Shown here: in pieces, positions 11,101 through 17,641 of the stretch
Numbering within the stretch: the first letter of the stretch is position 1
Layout of the letters: each line of letters starts with the position of its first letter
Source of the DNA: Bacteroidota bacterium
GTDB taxonomy: Bacteria > Bacteroidota > Bacteroidia > Bacteroidales > F082
Direction: 5' to 3'
Length of the DNA: 64,000 nucleotides
NCBI GenBank assembly: GCA_016845175.1
Contig: JAERTD010000011.1
Span: 1-64,000, forward strand
Notes under the pieces: generated by a model
Databases searched by the model: none
What the model saw: the letters and a program-made list of their open reading frames with translations, nothing else
Told to the model about the DNA's origin: nothing
Made by a program: the position numbers and the translations under genes

Positions 11101-11483
11101 AGGATCAATATGGCTAGATTGAGGAAAAAGAAAACAGACAATACTCCAAGGGCTTTTCCCAGGATGTATTCTCCATTGGTCATAGAGCGGGCATAAATGA
11201 CTTCAACCGTATCATTTTTTTTATCCTGCTTAAGAAATTCTGAAGCAAGGAAAATGGCGACAATGGCCTGGCCCAGGTTGAGAATCAACAAATTAGTGTA
11301 GGGGAGTGATGCTGGTAAAACCCTGTACATCAACGGAGCACCACTTTGAGGGATATTGGCTGCTATATTAAAGATCCCCAATCCCAATACCGATAAACCC
11401 GCAAATATTCTGAAGAACCAGGAGCGCATCAGCGTACGCATCTCGTATCGGGCAATGGTGAATAAATTGTGCAAGGACATCAT
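8130..11483 (-). CDS. ABC-2 type permease fused to a degenerate M1-like domain and a golvesin-like C-terminal domain
   Basis: A 1117-residue protein. Residues 1-280 form an ABC-2 permease with about seven membrane helices (roughly 23-45, 65-85, 107-131, 149-171, 174-193, 226-244, 258-276). Residues about 300-840 follow the layout of the periplasmic M1-aminopeptidase part of known permease/M1 fusions, including the late helical stretch KGDHLFTLLRARYG, but no HEXXH zinc motif or GxMEN motif is present, so peptidase activity is unlikely. A calcium-loop-like DKDNDDQIDIND occurs near residue 735. The last ~144 residues resemble the golvesin/xanthan-lyase C-terminal carbohydrate-binding-like fold. 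The ATPase gene lies 32 bases upstream. The membrane role is secure; the periplasmic part may be a binding or sensing module (inference). Confidence 0.85.
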   Translation of the reverse strand: MMSLHNLFTIARYEMRTLMRSWFFRIFAGLSVLGLGIFNIAANIPQSGAPLMYRVLPASLPYTNLLILNLGQAIVAIFLASEFLKQDKKNDTVEVIYARSMTNGEYILGKALGVLSVFFFLNLAILILGTGFSFLSGDSAKGIVEYLYYPLLISLPTLVYILGLSFFLMVLLKNQAVTFIVLLGYIAISIFYLDTKFYHLFDYIAYQVPMMKSTIGGFGNLQEVLIHRGIYFFIGLGLVFFTVFKIDRLPQSRKMTSFPIYLTILSLAAGIYLINSYIDIKRGNETYTEHLLELNNSYAGYPRLTTDSCKLELTHSGEEIEVRATMSLSNQTKSKIDTIIVSLNPGLQITELQANGLRTDYYREEQILKIIPKKVVEPDENYLINIVYQGHIMEHTHFLDQSMDDYEDNFSFEMFRIRKRYAYILEDFVCLTSGALWYPISGVGYASDYPALHTPDFTNYDLTVHSRPDLQAISQGITDSIGPGSFHFKPEVALPQISLVIGDYINYSITSDSITYSIYTIDGNQFYVEHFEDFTDSLPGLIREIKNQYEAEIGFSYPFKRWSLVEVPLQFSLDKHIWSISSDAVQPEMTFYAEKGVVLEETDFRKRKEREERRMKRNNEEISEAELQTRIFRRFAEGNFMANHQEWYMHDDMDRNTLSLFPNYVTFITQMRSEQWPILNLSMQAYLKDRNANAVSSYRWFFQDLSDGERINLELKEASLEELLVSGIERAADKDNDDQIDINDVIIAKGDHLFTLLRARYGTEDFNDFLNELVDQHKHKTFSLLTFDSLLEARFGSSITGEIADWYSKNQQAGFLIKEMQTYKVLEDERTRYQIRFKIANPEASAGLVTINVDLNNPNDRRRRRGEDIVPDFSRKVYIPAHSAKEVGFVFPNEPTRMNIFTHISENLPNNIIYDFGSFHEIKKLATFDTIIDYPVFDHIIAVKEIIVDNEDEGFEYNQVLQKSYLKTLVDKNKKPGYKYEGIRYWSPPNEWKSVLRSGFYGKYVRSAAYTKSGQNDRTAIWTANLPNAGMYDVYCHVEKINVNRRRRRETRKSDYNFRVYHESGVDDIHRADSDLENGWNYLGTFFISSPTTRVELSNKSVGTMVFADAIKWVEND

Positions 11484-11515
11484 TTCTTAATATATTTTAA
11501 GCCATAGTATTTTAA

Positions 11516-12406
11516 TTAGGACATTTGTTCTTTGCTCAGGTATTCCATAAAATACACGTAGGCATGCTCCAGATTGGGCTCCAGGGCGATTGCGTTTTTA
11601 TTATCTATCTCATCGGCAACCAGTTGTACTTCCCAGCCGTCTTCGGAAGGGATGGTTGAAATAATTGGATATTTATCCTTTAAGAGATCATATTCAACAC
11701 CTGAAGTGTTAATCTGCCACACATGTTCCTTGGCTAAGTCGATAAGCTCTGGAGGGGAGCCGTTAAACCCGAGTGTGCCATTGTCCAGCAAGGCCAGGTT
11801 ATGACATGTACTGGAAATATCACCTACAATATGTGTGGACAGTATGATAATGGCTTCGGTCTGGCTAATCTCAGATAAGATATTCCTGAAGCGAATGCGT
11901 TCCTCGGGGTCCAGTCCTGTAGTGGGCTCATCCACCACAATGATTTTAGGTTCGCCGATGAGTGCCTGTGCAATACCCAGCCTTCGTTTCATTCCTCCTG
12001 ATAATTTGCTTGCACTGCGGTCGCGCGAATCAAACAAACCTACTTTCTCCAGCCACAAATCTACTTTTTGAAGTCGGATTTTCTTGTTTTTGATGCCTGA
12101 GAGTCGGGCCGCATAATCAAGAAATTCCCAGGTTTTTAGCTTGCTGAAAAAACGGAAATCCTGAGGTAAATAGCCCAGTAATTTCCGGATTTCACCACGG
12201 TTTTTGGAAAGATCCAGGTCATTGACCATAATGCGGCCTGAACTGGGTTTCATTAGAGTAACCAATATGCGCATGAGGCTGGATTTACCTGCGCCGTTGG
12301 GGCCCAATAATCCGAACATCCCATTTTCAATCTCAAGATTGATATCTGATAAGGCATGTTTCCCATTGGGATATACCTTGTTTAATTCCTGAATGCTAAT
12401 CTTCAT
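11516..12406 (-). CDS. ABC transporter ATP-binding protein
   Basis: Cytoplasmic ATPase partner of the adjacent permease, 296 residues. Walker A is GPNGAGKSS (about residues 35-43), the signature is LSGGMKRR (about 138-145), Walker B is IIVVDEPTTGLDP (about 156-168), and the switch His lies in LSTHI. The C-terminal ~80 residues are the extra domain common in ABC-2 importers/exporters of the CcmA/DrrA type. It is the first gene of the six-gene minus-strand cluster. No clear -7 TAnnTTTG element was found in front of it, but a spaced inverted repeat at 12547-12562 could be an operator. Confidence 0.95.
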   Translation of the reverse strand: MKISIQELNKVYPNGKHALSDINLEIENGMFGLLGPNGAGKSSLMRILVTLMKPSSGRIMVNDLDLSKNRGEIRKLLGYLPQDFRFFSKLKTWEFLDYAARLSGIKNKKIRLQKVDLWLEKVGLFDSRDRSASKLSGGMKRRLGIAQALIGEPKIIVVDEPTTGLDPEERIRFRNILSEISQTEAIIILSTHIVGDISSTCHNLALLDNGTLGFNGSPPELIDLAKEHVWQINTSGVEYDLLKDKYPIISTIPSEDGWEVQLVADEIDNKNAIALEPNLEHAYVYFMEYLSKEQMS

Positions 12407-12546
12407 GCAACTTTAAGTGATATTCGGGCCTATTGTCAGCCTAAAATTAAACATTTGAACCATAAGTGCCAATACTGTGCCATCATAAACTAAGGTCACG
12501 CAATGTGCATGTTAGACAAATGAAGGTTTGTTTTTATTCCTTGTTG

Positions 12547-12562
12547 TGTACGATACTGTACA
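12547..12562. promoter_or_regulatory. Inverted repeat upstream of the efflux cluster, possible operator
   Basis: TGTAC and GTACA arms are separated by six bases, about 140 bases before the first gene of the export cluster. The arms are perfect, but the site is a single short palindrome, so a role as a repressor operator is only a guess. Confidence 0.2.
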
Positions 12563-12685
12563 TCATAATCACAAAATAGTACAGCCATATGAATGGTGTT
12601 AAAGATTAAAATATTTCATCATAATTGTAAGTATTGACGCAGAAAACTGTTTAGGATTACAACTAGTTCTAGTCATTTTGTAGGA

Positions 12686-12845
12686 GTGAAGCATCTCGTA
12701 TGTATGTGTTGAGCATGAATAGATCCTTCACTTCGTTCAGGATGACAGTGTTGTTGTGTTATTTGTCATGCTTAGCGCAGCGAAGTATCTTTATGAGAAT
12801 TTTATGAACGGAATGGAAACTTCACCATGTTAAGGATGACAGAAC
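12686..12845. repeat. Palindromic intergenic repeat, copy A (left of the GIY-YIG gene)
   Basis: Built from imperfect inverted units: AGATCCTTCACTTCGTTCAGG at 12721-12740 and the opposite-strand version GTCATGCTTAGCGCAGCGAAG from 12765. A shared core continues through TATCTTTATGAGAATTT and ends in TTCACCATGTTAAGGATGAC (12821-12840). The same core recurs at copy B. Units of this kind (GTCATGCTGAGCG... / ...TTCAGGATGAC) are dispersed, repetitive intergenic sequences in many Bacteroidota genomes as far as I know. Here they could fold into stem-loops. The rest of 12407-12685 shows only the possible operator and a small ACTAG/CTAGT palindrome at 12662-12673. Confidence 0.75.
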
Positions 12846-12868
12846 TTCCATTTATGTAACTTTATTCT

Positions 12869-13186
12869 ATGAAAACAATAGGGACACATAATTACTTCCT
12901 TTATATAGTCACCAACAAGAATAAAACAACTCTTTACACTGGAATCACGAATAATTTAGCTTATCGTTTAATCCAACATGAAGAGGATGCTAAGTCCATT
13001 AAAAAGTCATTTGCAGGGAAATATAATTGTTACCACTTAGTTTATTACGAGCATTTTATCTTTATAAATGACGCCATCGATCAAGAAAAAGAGATAAAGG
13101 GCTGGGTGAGAAGGAGGAAGGATAAATTGATTACAGACTTTAATCCCGAATGGCGATTTTTGAATGATGAAGTAGAATATGATTAA
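12869..13186 (+). CDS. Single-domain GIY-YIG nuclease (UPF0213/YhbQ-like)
   Basis: A 105-residue protein that is essentially one GIY-YIG domain. The two signature strands are FLYIVTNK and LYTGITNNL (about residues 10-31), followed by the catalytic-Arg helix AYRLIQHEE (32-40), with a Glu near 86 in the EKEIKGW stretch that should bind metal. The basic C-terminal segment (WVRRRKDK) fits DNA contact. The gene is isolated, on the opposite strand to its neighbours, and sits exactly between two copies of a palindromic repeat. Its cellular role is unproven; association with repeat spread or with repair are both possible. The domain call is secure. Confidence 0.9.
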   Translation: MKTIGTHNYFLYIVTNKNKTTLYTGITNNLAYRLIQHEEDAKSIKKSFAGKYNCYHLVYYEHFIFINDAIDQEKEIKGWVRRRKDKLITDFNPEWRFLNDEVEYD

Positions 13187-13190
13187 CTGT

Positions 13191-13370
13191 GAATTGATCC
13201 TTCATTGTATTCAGGGTGACAATGTTATTGTGCGATTTGTCATGCTGAGCGCAGCGAAGTATCTTTATGAGAATTTTATGAACGGAATAGATTCCTGCCT
13301 GCGGCTTTGTTCCGCTGAAGCTTTGCGAAAGCGAGGCTGGCAGGCTTCACCATGTTCAGGATGTCAGTTG
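13191..13370. repeat. Palindromic intergenic repeat, copy B, with a nested palindrome
   Basis: The same family as copy A: a leading GATCCTTCATTGTATTCAGG, then TGTCATGCTGAGCGCAGCGA from 13238, the shared TATCTTTATGAGAATTT core, and an ending TTCACCATGTTCAGGATG. Between the core and the end, about 50 bases (13293-13344) are inserted relative to copy A. That insert is itself an inverted repeat bounded by CCTGCC and GGCAGG. A short open frame over this stretch is not a gene. Confidence 0.75.
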
Positions 13371-13375
13371 ATGGA

Positions 13376-13411
13376 AAAGAAAAACCCCCATCCCAGAAAG
13401 GGAAGGGGGTT
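13376..13411 (-). terminator. Rho-independent terminator of the serC-serA-DUF1015 unit
   Basis: A G/C-rich stem (AACCCCCATCCC pairing with GGGAAGGGGGTT around AGAAA) is followed on the minus strand by a T-rich run. It lies 22 bases after the DUF1015 stop codon. The plus-strand exit is less T-rich, so it mainly serves the minus strand. Confidence 0.8.
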
Positions 13412-13433
13412 GTGCGTTTTTCAAAAATATAGC

Positions 13434-14681
13434 TTAGTCTAGCTCATGAATGACCAGTCCGCTGCGCAGTTTAGGTTCAAACCAGGTGGTTTTTGGTGGC
13501 ATAATTTGTCCGCTGTCAGCAATATCAATTAATTGTTTCATGCTTACAGGATACAGAGCAAAGGCCACCTCCATTTCTCCGCTGTCTACGCGTTTTGAAA
13601 GCTCACCCAATCCACGGATGCCACCCACAAAATCAATGCGTTTAGAACGACGCAGGTCCTTTATGTCCAATAATGGGTCCAATACCTGCTCTGTGAGAAT
13701 GGTCACGTCAAGTACGCCAATGGGATCATCATCATTATAGGTGTTCTCTTTGGCAGTCAATGAGTACCAATTGCCTTCCAGATACATGGAAAAGTTATGA
13801 AGACTAACAGGCTTGTAGATTTCAGGCCCCATTTTAGTAAGTTCGAATCCTTCTCCAAGTTTAGCAATGAACTCATCAGCTGAATAACCATTGAGATCCT
13901 TTACCACACGGTTATAATCAATAATGGTTAGTTGGTTGTCAGGAAAATGTACCGCCAGGAAATAATTGTATTCTTCATCTCCTGTATGATTTGGGTTGTT
14001 ACTCTTTTTCTCATTTCCTACCAAAGCTGCAGCAGCCGTTCTGTGGTGGCCATCAGCCACATAAGTAGCTGGAAGCGCTTCAAAAAGCTCAATGATCCTG
14101 TCAATTGTTTGCTTTTCATGAATGACCCAAAAGTGATGTCCAACTTCATCCGTTCCGGTGAAATCATAATCTGCTTCATTGTTATCAACAAAATCAGCAA
14201 CAATTTGATCTATTTCAGCCACGGCAGGGTAGGAGAAGAATACAGGCTCCATATTCGCATTGGTAATGCGCACATGCTTCATGCGGTCCTCTTCTTTGTC
14301 AGGTCTGGTAAGCTCATGTTTTTTGATCACATTATTCATATAATCTTCAACACCGGCACAACCCACAATACCATATTGAGTTTTACCAAACATGGTTTGG
14401 GCATAGATATAGAGGTAATCTCCGTCATCAGTGGTAAGCCATTTTTTATCCTTGAATACGTTCAGGTTTTCTTTGGCTTTGTCATACACTTCCTGACTGT
14501 ACAGGTTCACATCCTCAGGAAGGTCAATTTCGGGTTTGATAATATGTAAAAGCGAGTGAGGATTGCCTTGAGCTTCAACACGTGCCTCAGCAGAGTTGAG
14601 TACATCATAAGGTCTTGATGCCAGATCGCTTACAATTTCTTTTGGTGGGCGAAGGCCCTTAAATGCTTTTAGTATTGCCAT
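13434..14681 (-). CDS. DUF1015 family protein
   Basis: 415 residues, matching the usual length of DUF1015. Typical features are the N-terminal FKGLRPPKEIVSDLASRPYDV, a central YVADGHHRTAAA motif (about residue 212), and a C-terminal FVGGIRGLGEL. The HHR motif recalls ParB/sulfiredoxin-type nucleotide-binding folds, but no activity has been established for the family as far as I know. It is the last gene after serC, serA and a four-helix-bundle gene on the same strand, 15 bases from the latter, which suggests a link to serine metabolism. It ends at a strong terminator. Confidence 0.9.
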   Translation of the reverse strand: MAILKAFKGLRPPKEIVSDLASRPYDVLNSAEARVEAQGNPHSLLHIIKPEIDLPEDVNLYSQEVYDKAKENLNVFKDKKWLTTDDGDYLYIYAQTMFGKTQYGIVGCAGVEDYMNNVIKKHELTRPDKEEDRMKHVRITNANMEPVFFSYPAVAEIDQIVADFVDNNEADYDFTGTDEVGHHFWVIHEKQTIDRIIELFEALPATYVADGHHRTAAAALVGNEKKSNNPNHTGDEEYNYFLAVHFPDNQLTIIDYNRVVKDLNGYSADEFIAKLGEGFELTKMGPEIYKPVSLHNFSMYLEGNWYSLTAKENTYNDDDPIGVLDVTILTEQVLDPLLDIKDLRRSKRIDFVGGIRGLGELSKRVDSGEMEVAFALYPVSMKQLIDIADSGQIMPPKTTWFEPKLRSGLVIHELD

Positions 14682-14696
14682 TATCCGTTGTTTTAG

Positions 14697-15224
14697 TTAA
14701 ATATCAAGATCAATTTCATTAGGTGTATTCAAACTTGGATGCATCTCTTCAAATTTAGGACGACCATTACCATGCGTATGAGGGTGATCATGCCCGTTAC
14801 CATTGCCATGTCCGCCATTAGCAGCAGAGCGTTGTAAAGAAGTAATTAATGCACCAAGCATTTTAGTCATTTCCATGAGTTGTCCTCTCGACTCTTCCTC
14901 ATAAGTTTCAGTTATCAGATTTCCTTTATAAGAGACGGTGGTATAAACCAAACACTCTCTAATGGCACTTTTGGCCATTTTCAGATAATAGATAAACTGA
15001 CTCTTGTTGCGAGCCGATCCTTCTGCAATATATAAAGCAATATTCCTTGCAGATTCATTGAAACGAGAAGTCAATCCGGTCTTGTCATTTTCAGGATACA
15101 ACATGCTTACATCCTGCAACCAGTTAATATAGTCTAGAGATTTATGATAGATTCTTAAATCTTCAAAACGAAAAAATGTTCCTGGTCGCTCTGTCTTTTC
15201 AGTCTTCTCTGTTTTATTAAACAT
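14697..15224 (-). CDS. Four-helix-bundle protein (23S rRNA intervening-sequence family) with His/Gly tail
   Basis: 175 residues. Residues about 18-125 match the four-helix-bundle family first described from 23S rRNA intervening sequences, with FRFEDLRIYHKSLDY, the conserved FNESARNIALYIAEG and the later ECLVYTTVS helix. An unusual tail from about 134 alternates Gly, His and Asn (NGHDHPHTHGNG) and could bind metal. It sits between serA (124 bases) and DUF1015 (15 bases) on the same strand. No rRNA gene is present here, so this is a chromosomal relative rather than an intervening sequence. The function is unknown. Confidence 0.85.
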   Translation of the reverse strand: MFNKTEKTEKTERPGTFFRFEDLRIYHKSLDYINWLQDVSMLYPENDKTGLTSRFNESARNIALYIAEGSARNKSQFIYYLKMAKSAIRECLVYTTVSYKGNLITETYEEESRGQLMEMTKMLGALITSLQRSAANGGHGNGNGHDHPHTHGNGRPKFEEMHPSLNTPNEIDLDI

Positions 15225-15259
15225 TAGATAGGGAATTTAAGTTAATTGTTGATATAAGT

Positions 15260-15303
15260 GGTTATCTTACTCATAACCAGATTAAACAATAGCCATATAT
15301 GGC
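15260..15303. promoter_or_regulatory. Inverted repeats between serA and the four-helix-bundle gene
   Basis: Two short palindromes occur in the 124-base gap: GGTTAT/ATAACC with a 7-base spacer (15260-15278) and a perfect 12-base palindrome GCCATATATGGC (15292-15303). They could be operator sites or RNA hairpins. No -7 consensus is next to them, so a role is uncertain. Confidence 0.25.
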
Positions 15304-15348
15304 CGTCGTTTTCTCTGGCTGTGAAATAAGAATTGTTAAAAATTCTGT

Positions 15349-16269
15349 TTAGTTGACTTTGAAAGTGGTGTCACCATTTTCAATGAAACCGATGATCTGG
15401 CGAGCCGCAGCAATACCAGCATTGATATTTGCCTCAGCAGTTTGAGCACCCATTTTCTTAGGTGTGAAGAAACAACGATCGCCAAATCTTTCTTCCATAA
15501 CCTCTCTGTTGTCAGGAGCTATATCAGAAACATACTGGAAGCTATCTTTTTCTTCAAAAATTTTAACCATCTCATCTTCATGGATTACCTCTTTACGAGC
15601 GGTATTCACCAGCATGGCACCTGCCTTCATTTTTGAAAGCAGATCATATCCAATAGATTGTTTGGTTTGAGCATTGGATGGAATGTGCAAGCTAATGTAA
15701 TCACAGGTTTCGTAAAGCTTCTCGGCGGAATCACAAACGATCACGCCTTCTGCTTCCATGCTATCTTTGGGGATAAATGGATCAAAGGCATAAATTTCCA
15801 TACCAAAGCCTTTGGCGATTCTGGCCACATGTTTGCCCACATTTCCATAAGCATGGATACCCAGTTTTTTACCAAACAACTCAGTTCCGGAACTGCCTTT
15901 AAATTGATTCCTTGCCTGATAAACCATCATGCCCAGGGCCAATTCTGCCACTGCATTTGAATTTTGTCCTGGAGTATTCATCACCACCACATCATTGGCA
16001 GTGGCTGCTTCCAGATTTACATTGTCAAATCCAGCGCCGGCACGGACAACTATTTTCAGTGCTTTAGCGGCTTCGATAACTTCAGGAGTTACTTTGTCAC
16101 TTCTTATAATTAATGCTTCTGCTTCGCCTACTGCAGCTACGAAATCTTCCTGACTTGCATACTTTTCAAAGAAGTTACATTCATAATTTGCTTCAGCGAA
16201 TACAGCTTTAATTTGTTCTACAGCTGCTGCAGCAAAAGGTTTTACTGTTGCGACCAATACTTTTGTCAT
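15349..16269 (-). CDS. serA: D-3-phosphoglycerate dehydrogenase, short Bacteroidota type
   Basis: Oxidises 3-phosphoglycerate to 3-phosphohydroxypyruvate, the first step of serine synthesis. 306 residues from the ATG at 16269 (a GTG one codon earlier is less likely), with no ACT or ASB regulatory domain. It has the N-terminal substrate domain with RAGAGFDNV, the NAD-binding loop AYGNVGKHVARI (about 148-159) and the catalytic Arg in NTARKEV. Where classical D-hydroxyacid dehydrogenases have the catalytic His (TPHxGA), this protein reads TPKKMGAQT, so Lys replaces His. I recognise this as a feature of Bacteroidales SerA. Downstream of serC by 39 bases, so co-transcribed. Confidence 0.93.
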   Translation of the reverse strand: MTKVLVATVKPFAAAAVEQIKAVFAEANYECNFFEKYASQEDFVAAVGEAEALIIRSDKVTPEVIEAAKALKIVVRAGAGFDNVNLEAATANDVVVMNTPGQNSNAVAELALGMMVYQARNQFKGSSGTELFGKKLGIHAYGNVGKHVARIAKGFGMEIYAFDPFIPKDSMEAEGVIVCDSAEKLYETCDYISLHIPSNAQTKQSIGYDLLSKMKAGAMLVNTARKEVIHEDEMVKIFEEKDSFQYVSDIAPDNREVMEERFGDRCFFTPKKMGAQTAEANINAGIAAARQIIGFIENGDTTFKVN

Positions 16270-16307
16270 CACGAGTAATTTTAGTTGTTAAAAAGAAAAT
16301 ATTCAGT

Positions 16308-17381
16308 TTAGTTTGATGTCTGTTCAAAATCCTGCATGGTTTCAACCAATGCTTTTACACTCTCAACAGGGAGTGCATTATAAGTAGATGCGCGGAAACC
16401 ACCCACAGAACGGTGACCTTTGATACCAATCATACCTCTTTCAGTGGCAAAGTCGAAGAATGCTTTTTCCTTATCCTCAAATCCATCATTCATAATGAAG
16501 CAGATGTTCATCAGAGAACGGTCTTCTTTATCAAGAACAGTGCCTTTGAACATGGGATTTCTGTCAATCTCATCATAAAGCAGGCCGGCCTTCATTACAT
16601 TGGTTTCATACATGCCTTCTACGCCACCTTTGCTTTTCAACCATTTCAGTGTCTGTAATGCTGCAAAAACAGGAACCACAGGAGGTGTATTAAACATACT
16701 TTCCTTGTCGATATGTGTTTGATAATTCAGCATGGTTGGAATATGACGATCTACTTTGCCTAGCATATCATTACGTACAATGGCAAAAGTTACACCGGAA
16801 GGAGCCAGGTTTTTCTGTGCACCACCATAAATAATGGCATATTTAGACACATCCATGGGACGACTGAAAATATCTGAAGACATATCCGCTACCAATGGTA
16901 CAGGACTATCAATATCATGTTTAATTTCAGTTCCATAAATGGTGTTATTGGTGGTTATATGGAAATAATCAGCATCGGTTGGAATGGTGTATCCTTTAGG
17001 AATATAATTGAATACGGTATCCTCAGAGGATGCAACCACATCAACTTCACCAAAAGCTTTGGCTTCTTTAATGGCTTTTTTAGACCAAGCACCTGTATTT
17101 AAATAGGCAGCTTTTTTATTAAAAAGATTAAAAGGAACCATAGCAAATTGTGTACTGGCGCCGCCACCCACAAATACTACCGAATATCCTTCAGGTATTT
17201 TTAGTAGTTCTTTAAACAAAGATTGGGCTTCATCCATAACAGCAACAAACTCTTTGCTTCTGTGTGAAACCTCCATTACTGATAAGCCAGTTCCTGCAAA
17301 ATTACGAATGGCATCAGCTGTGTTTTCGATAGTGAATTCCGGTAATATTGAAGGACCGGCATAGAAGTTATGTTTCTTCAT
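16308..17381 (-). CDS. serC: Phosphoserine aminotransferase
   Basis: PLP enzyme making phosphoserine from phosphohydroxypyruvate and glutamate. 357 residues from the ATG at 17381: [15 protein letters not shown] is the usual family N-terminus, and the promoter at 17410-17438 lies downstream of the in-frame ATG at 17429, ruling that one out. The PLP Lys is in [12 protein letters not shown] (about residue 196), and the phosphate loop [10 protein letters not shown] is near 76. It heads a serC-serA-four-helix-bundle-DUF1015 unit. Confidence 0.96.
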   Translation of the reverse strand: MKKHNFYAGPSILPEFTIENTADAIRNFAGTGLSVMEVSHRSKEFVAVMDEAQSLFKELLKIPEGYSVVFVGGGASTQFAMVPFNLFNKKAAYLNTGAWSKKAIKEAKAFGEVDVVASSEDTVFNYIPKGYTIPTDADYFHITTNNTIYGTEIKHDIDSPVPLVADMSSDIFSRPMDVSKYAIIYGGAQKNLAPSGVTFAIVRNDMLGKVDRHIPTMLNYQTHIDKESMFNTPPVVPVFAALQTLKWLKSKGGVEGMYETNVMKAGLLYDEIDRNPMFKGTVLDKEDRSLMNICFIMNDGFEDKEKAFFDFATERGMIGIKGHRSVGGFRASTYNALPVESVKALVETMQDFEQTSN

Positions 17382-17409
17382 ATCTAAGTTTTTTAGATTT
17401 ATTGTTTGG

Positions 17410-17438
17410 CAAATATATAATATATTCATGCGTACAAA
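17410..17438 (-). promoter_or_regulatory. serC promoter
   Basis: On the minus strand a -7 element TATATTTG (17417-17410) fits TAnnTTTG exactly, and a -33 TTTG (17438-17435) lies 17 bases upstream. Transcription would begin near 17403, about 22 bases before the chosen serC ATG. Confidence 0.6.
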
Positions 17439-17618
17439 GTCGAATTGGAGTTTAGAATTGTTCTAAAATTAACAACAGATAATAGGCTTCATTCACAACT
17501 CTGTTATAGACACGTAACGTATACATAAACAGTCATATAACAAGGTATTCATACTTGCATCTTGGAGCTGAATTTTTAGTTGTATTTTATTTATTTAGAA
17601 AATGCTTTGTTGAATATG

Positions 17619-17626
17619 TATTTTTG
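17619..17626 (+). promoter_or_regulatory. -7 promoter element of the acyl-CoA reductase gene
   Basis: TATTTTTG matches the Bacteroidota -7 consensus. A start near 17633 would leave a leader of about 9 bases before the GTG at 17642 and exclude the longer in-frame start at 17555. No good -33 element is seen. Confidence 0.45.
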
Positions 17627-17641
17627 CACAAAAATCACAAG

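Noticed and set aside
12407-13370. CRISPR-like array from the repeated units around the GIY-YIG gene
   Set aside because: There are only two diverged palindromic copies with a gene between them, no regular spacers and no cas genes.
13179-13442. An 87-codon open frame overlapping repeat copy B
   Set aside because: It consists of palindromic repeat sequence, has no family character and runs into the terminator.
14697-15224. Reading the four-helix-bundle gene as an rRNA intervening sequence
   Set aside because: No 23S rRNA sequence flanks it and it sits in a protein-coding operon.
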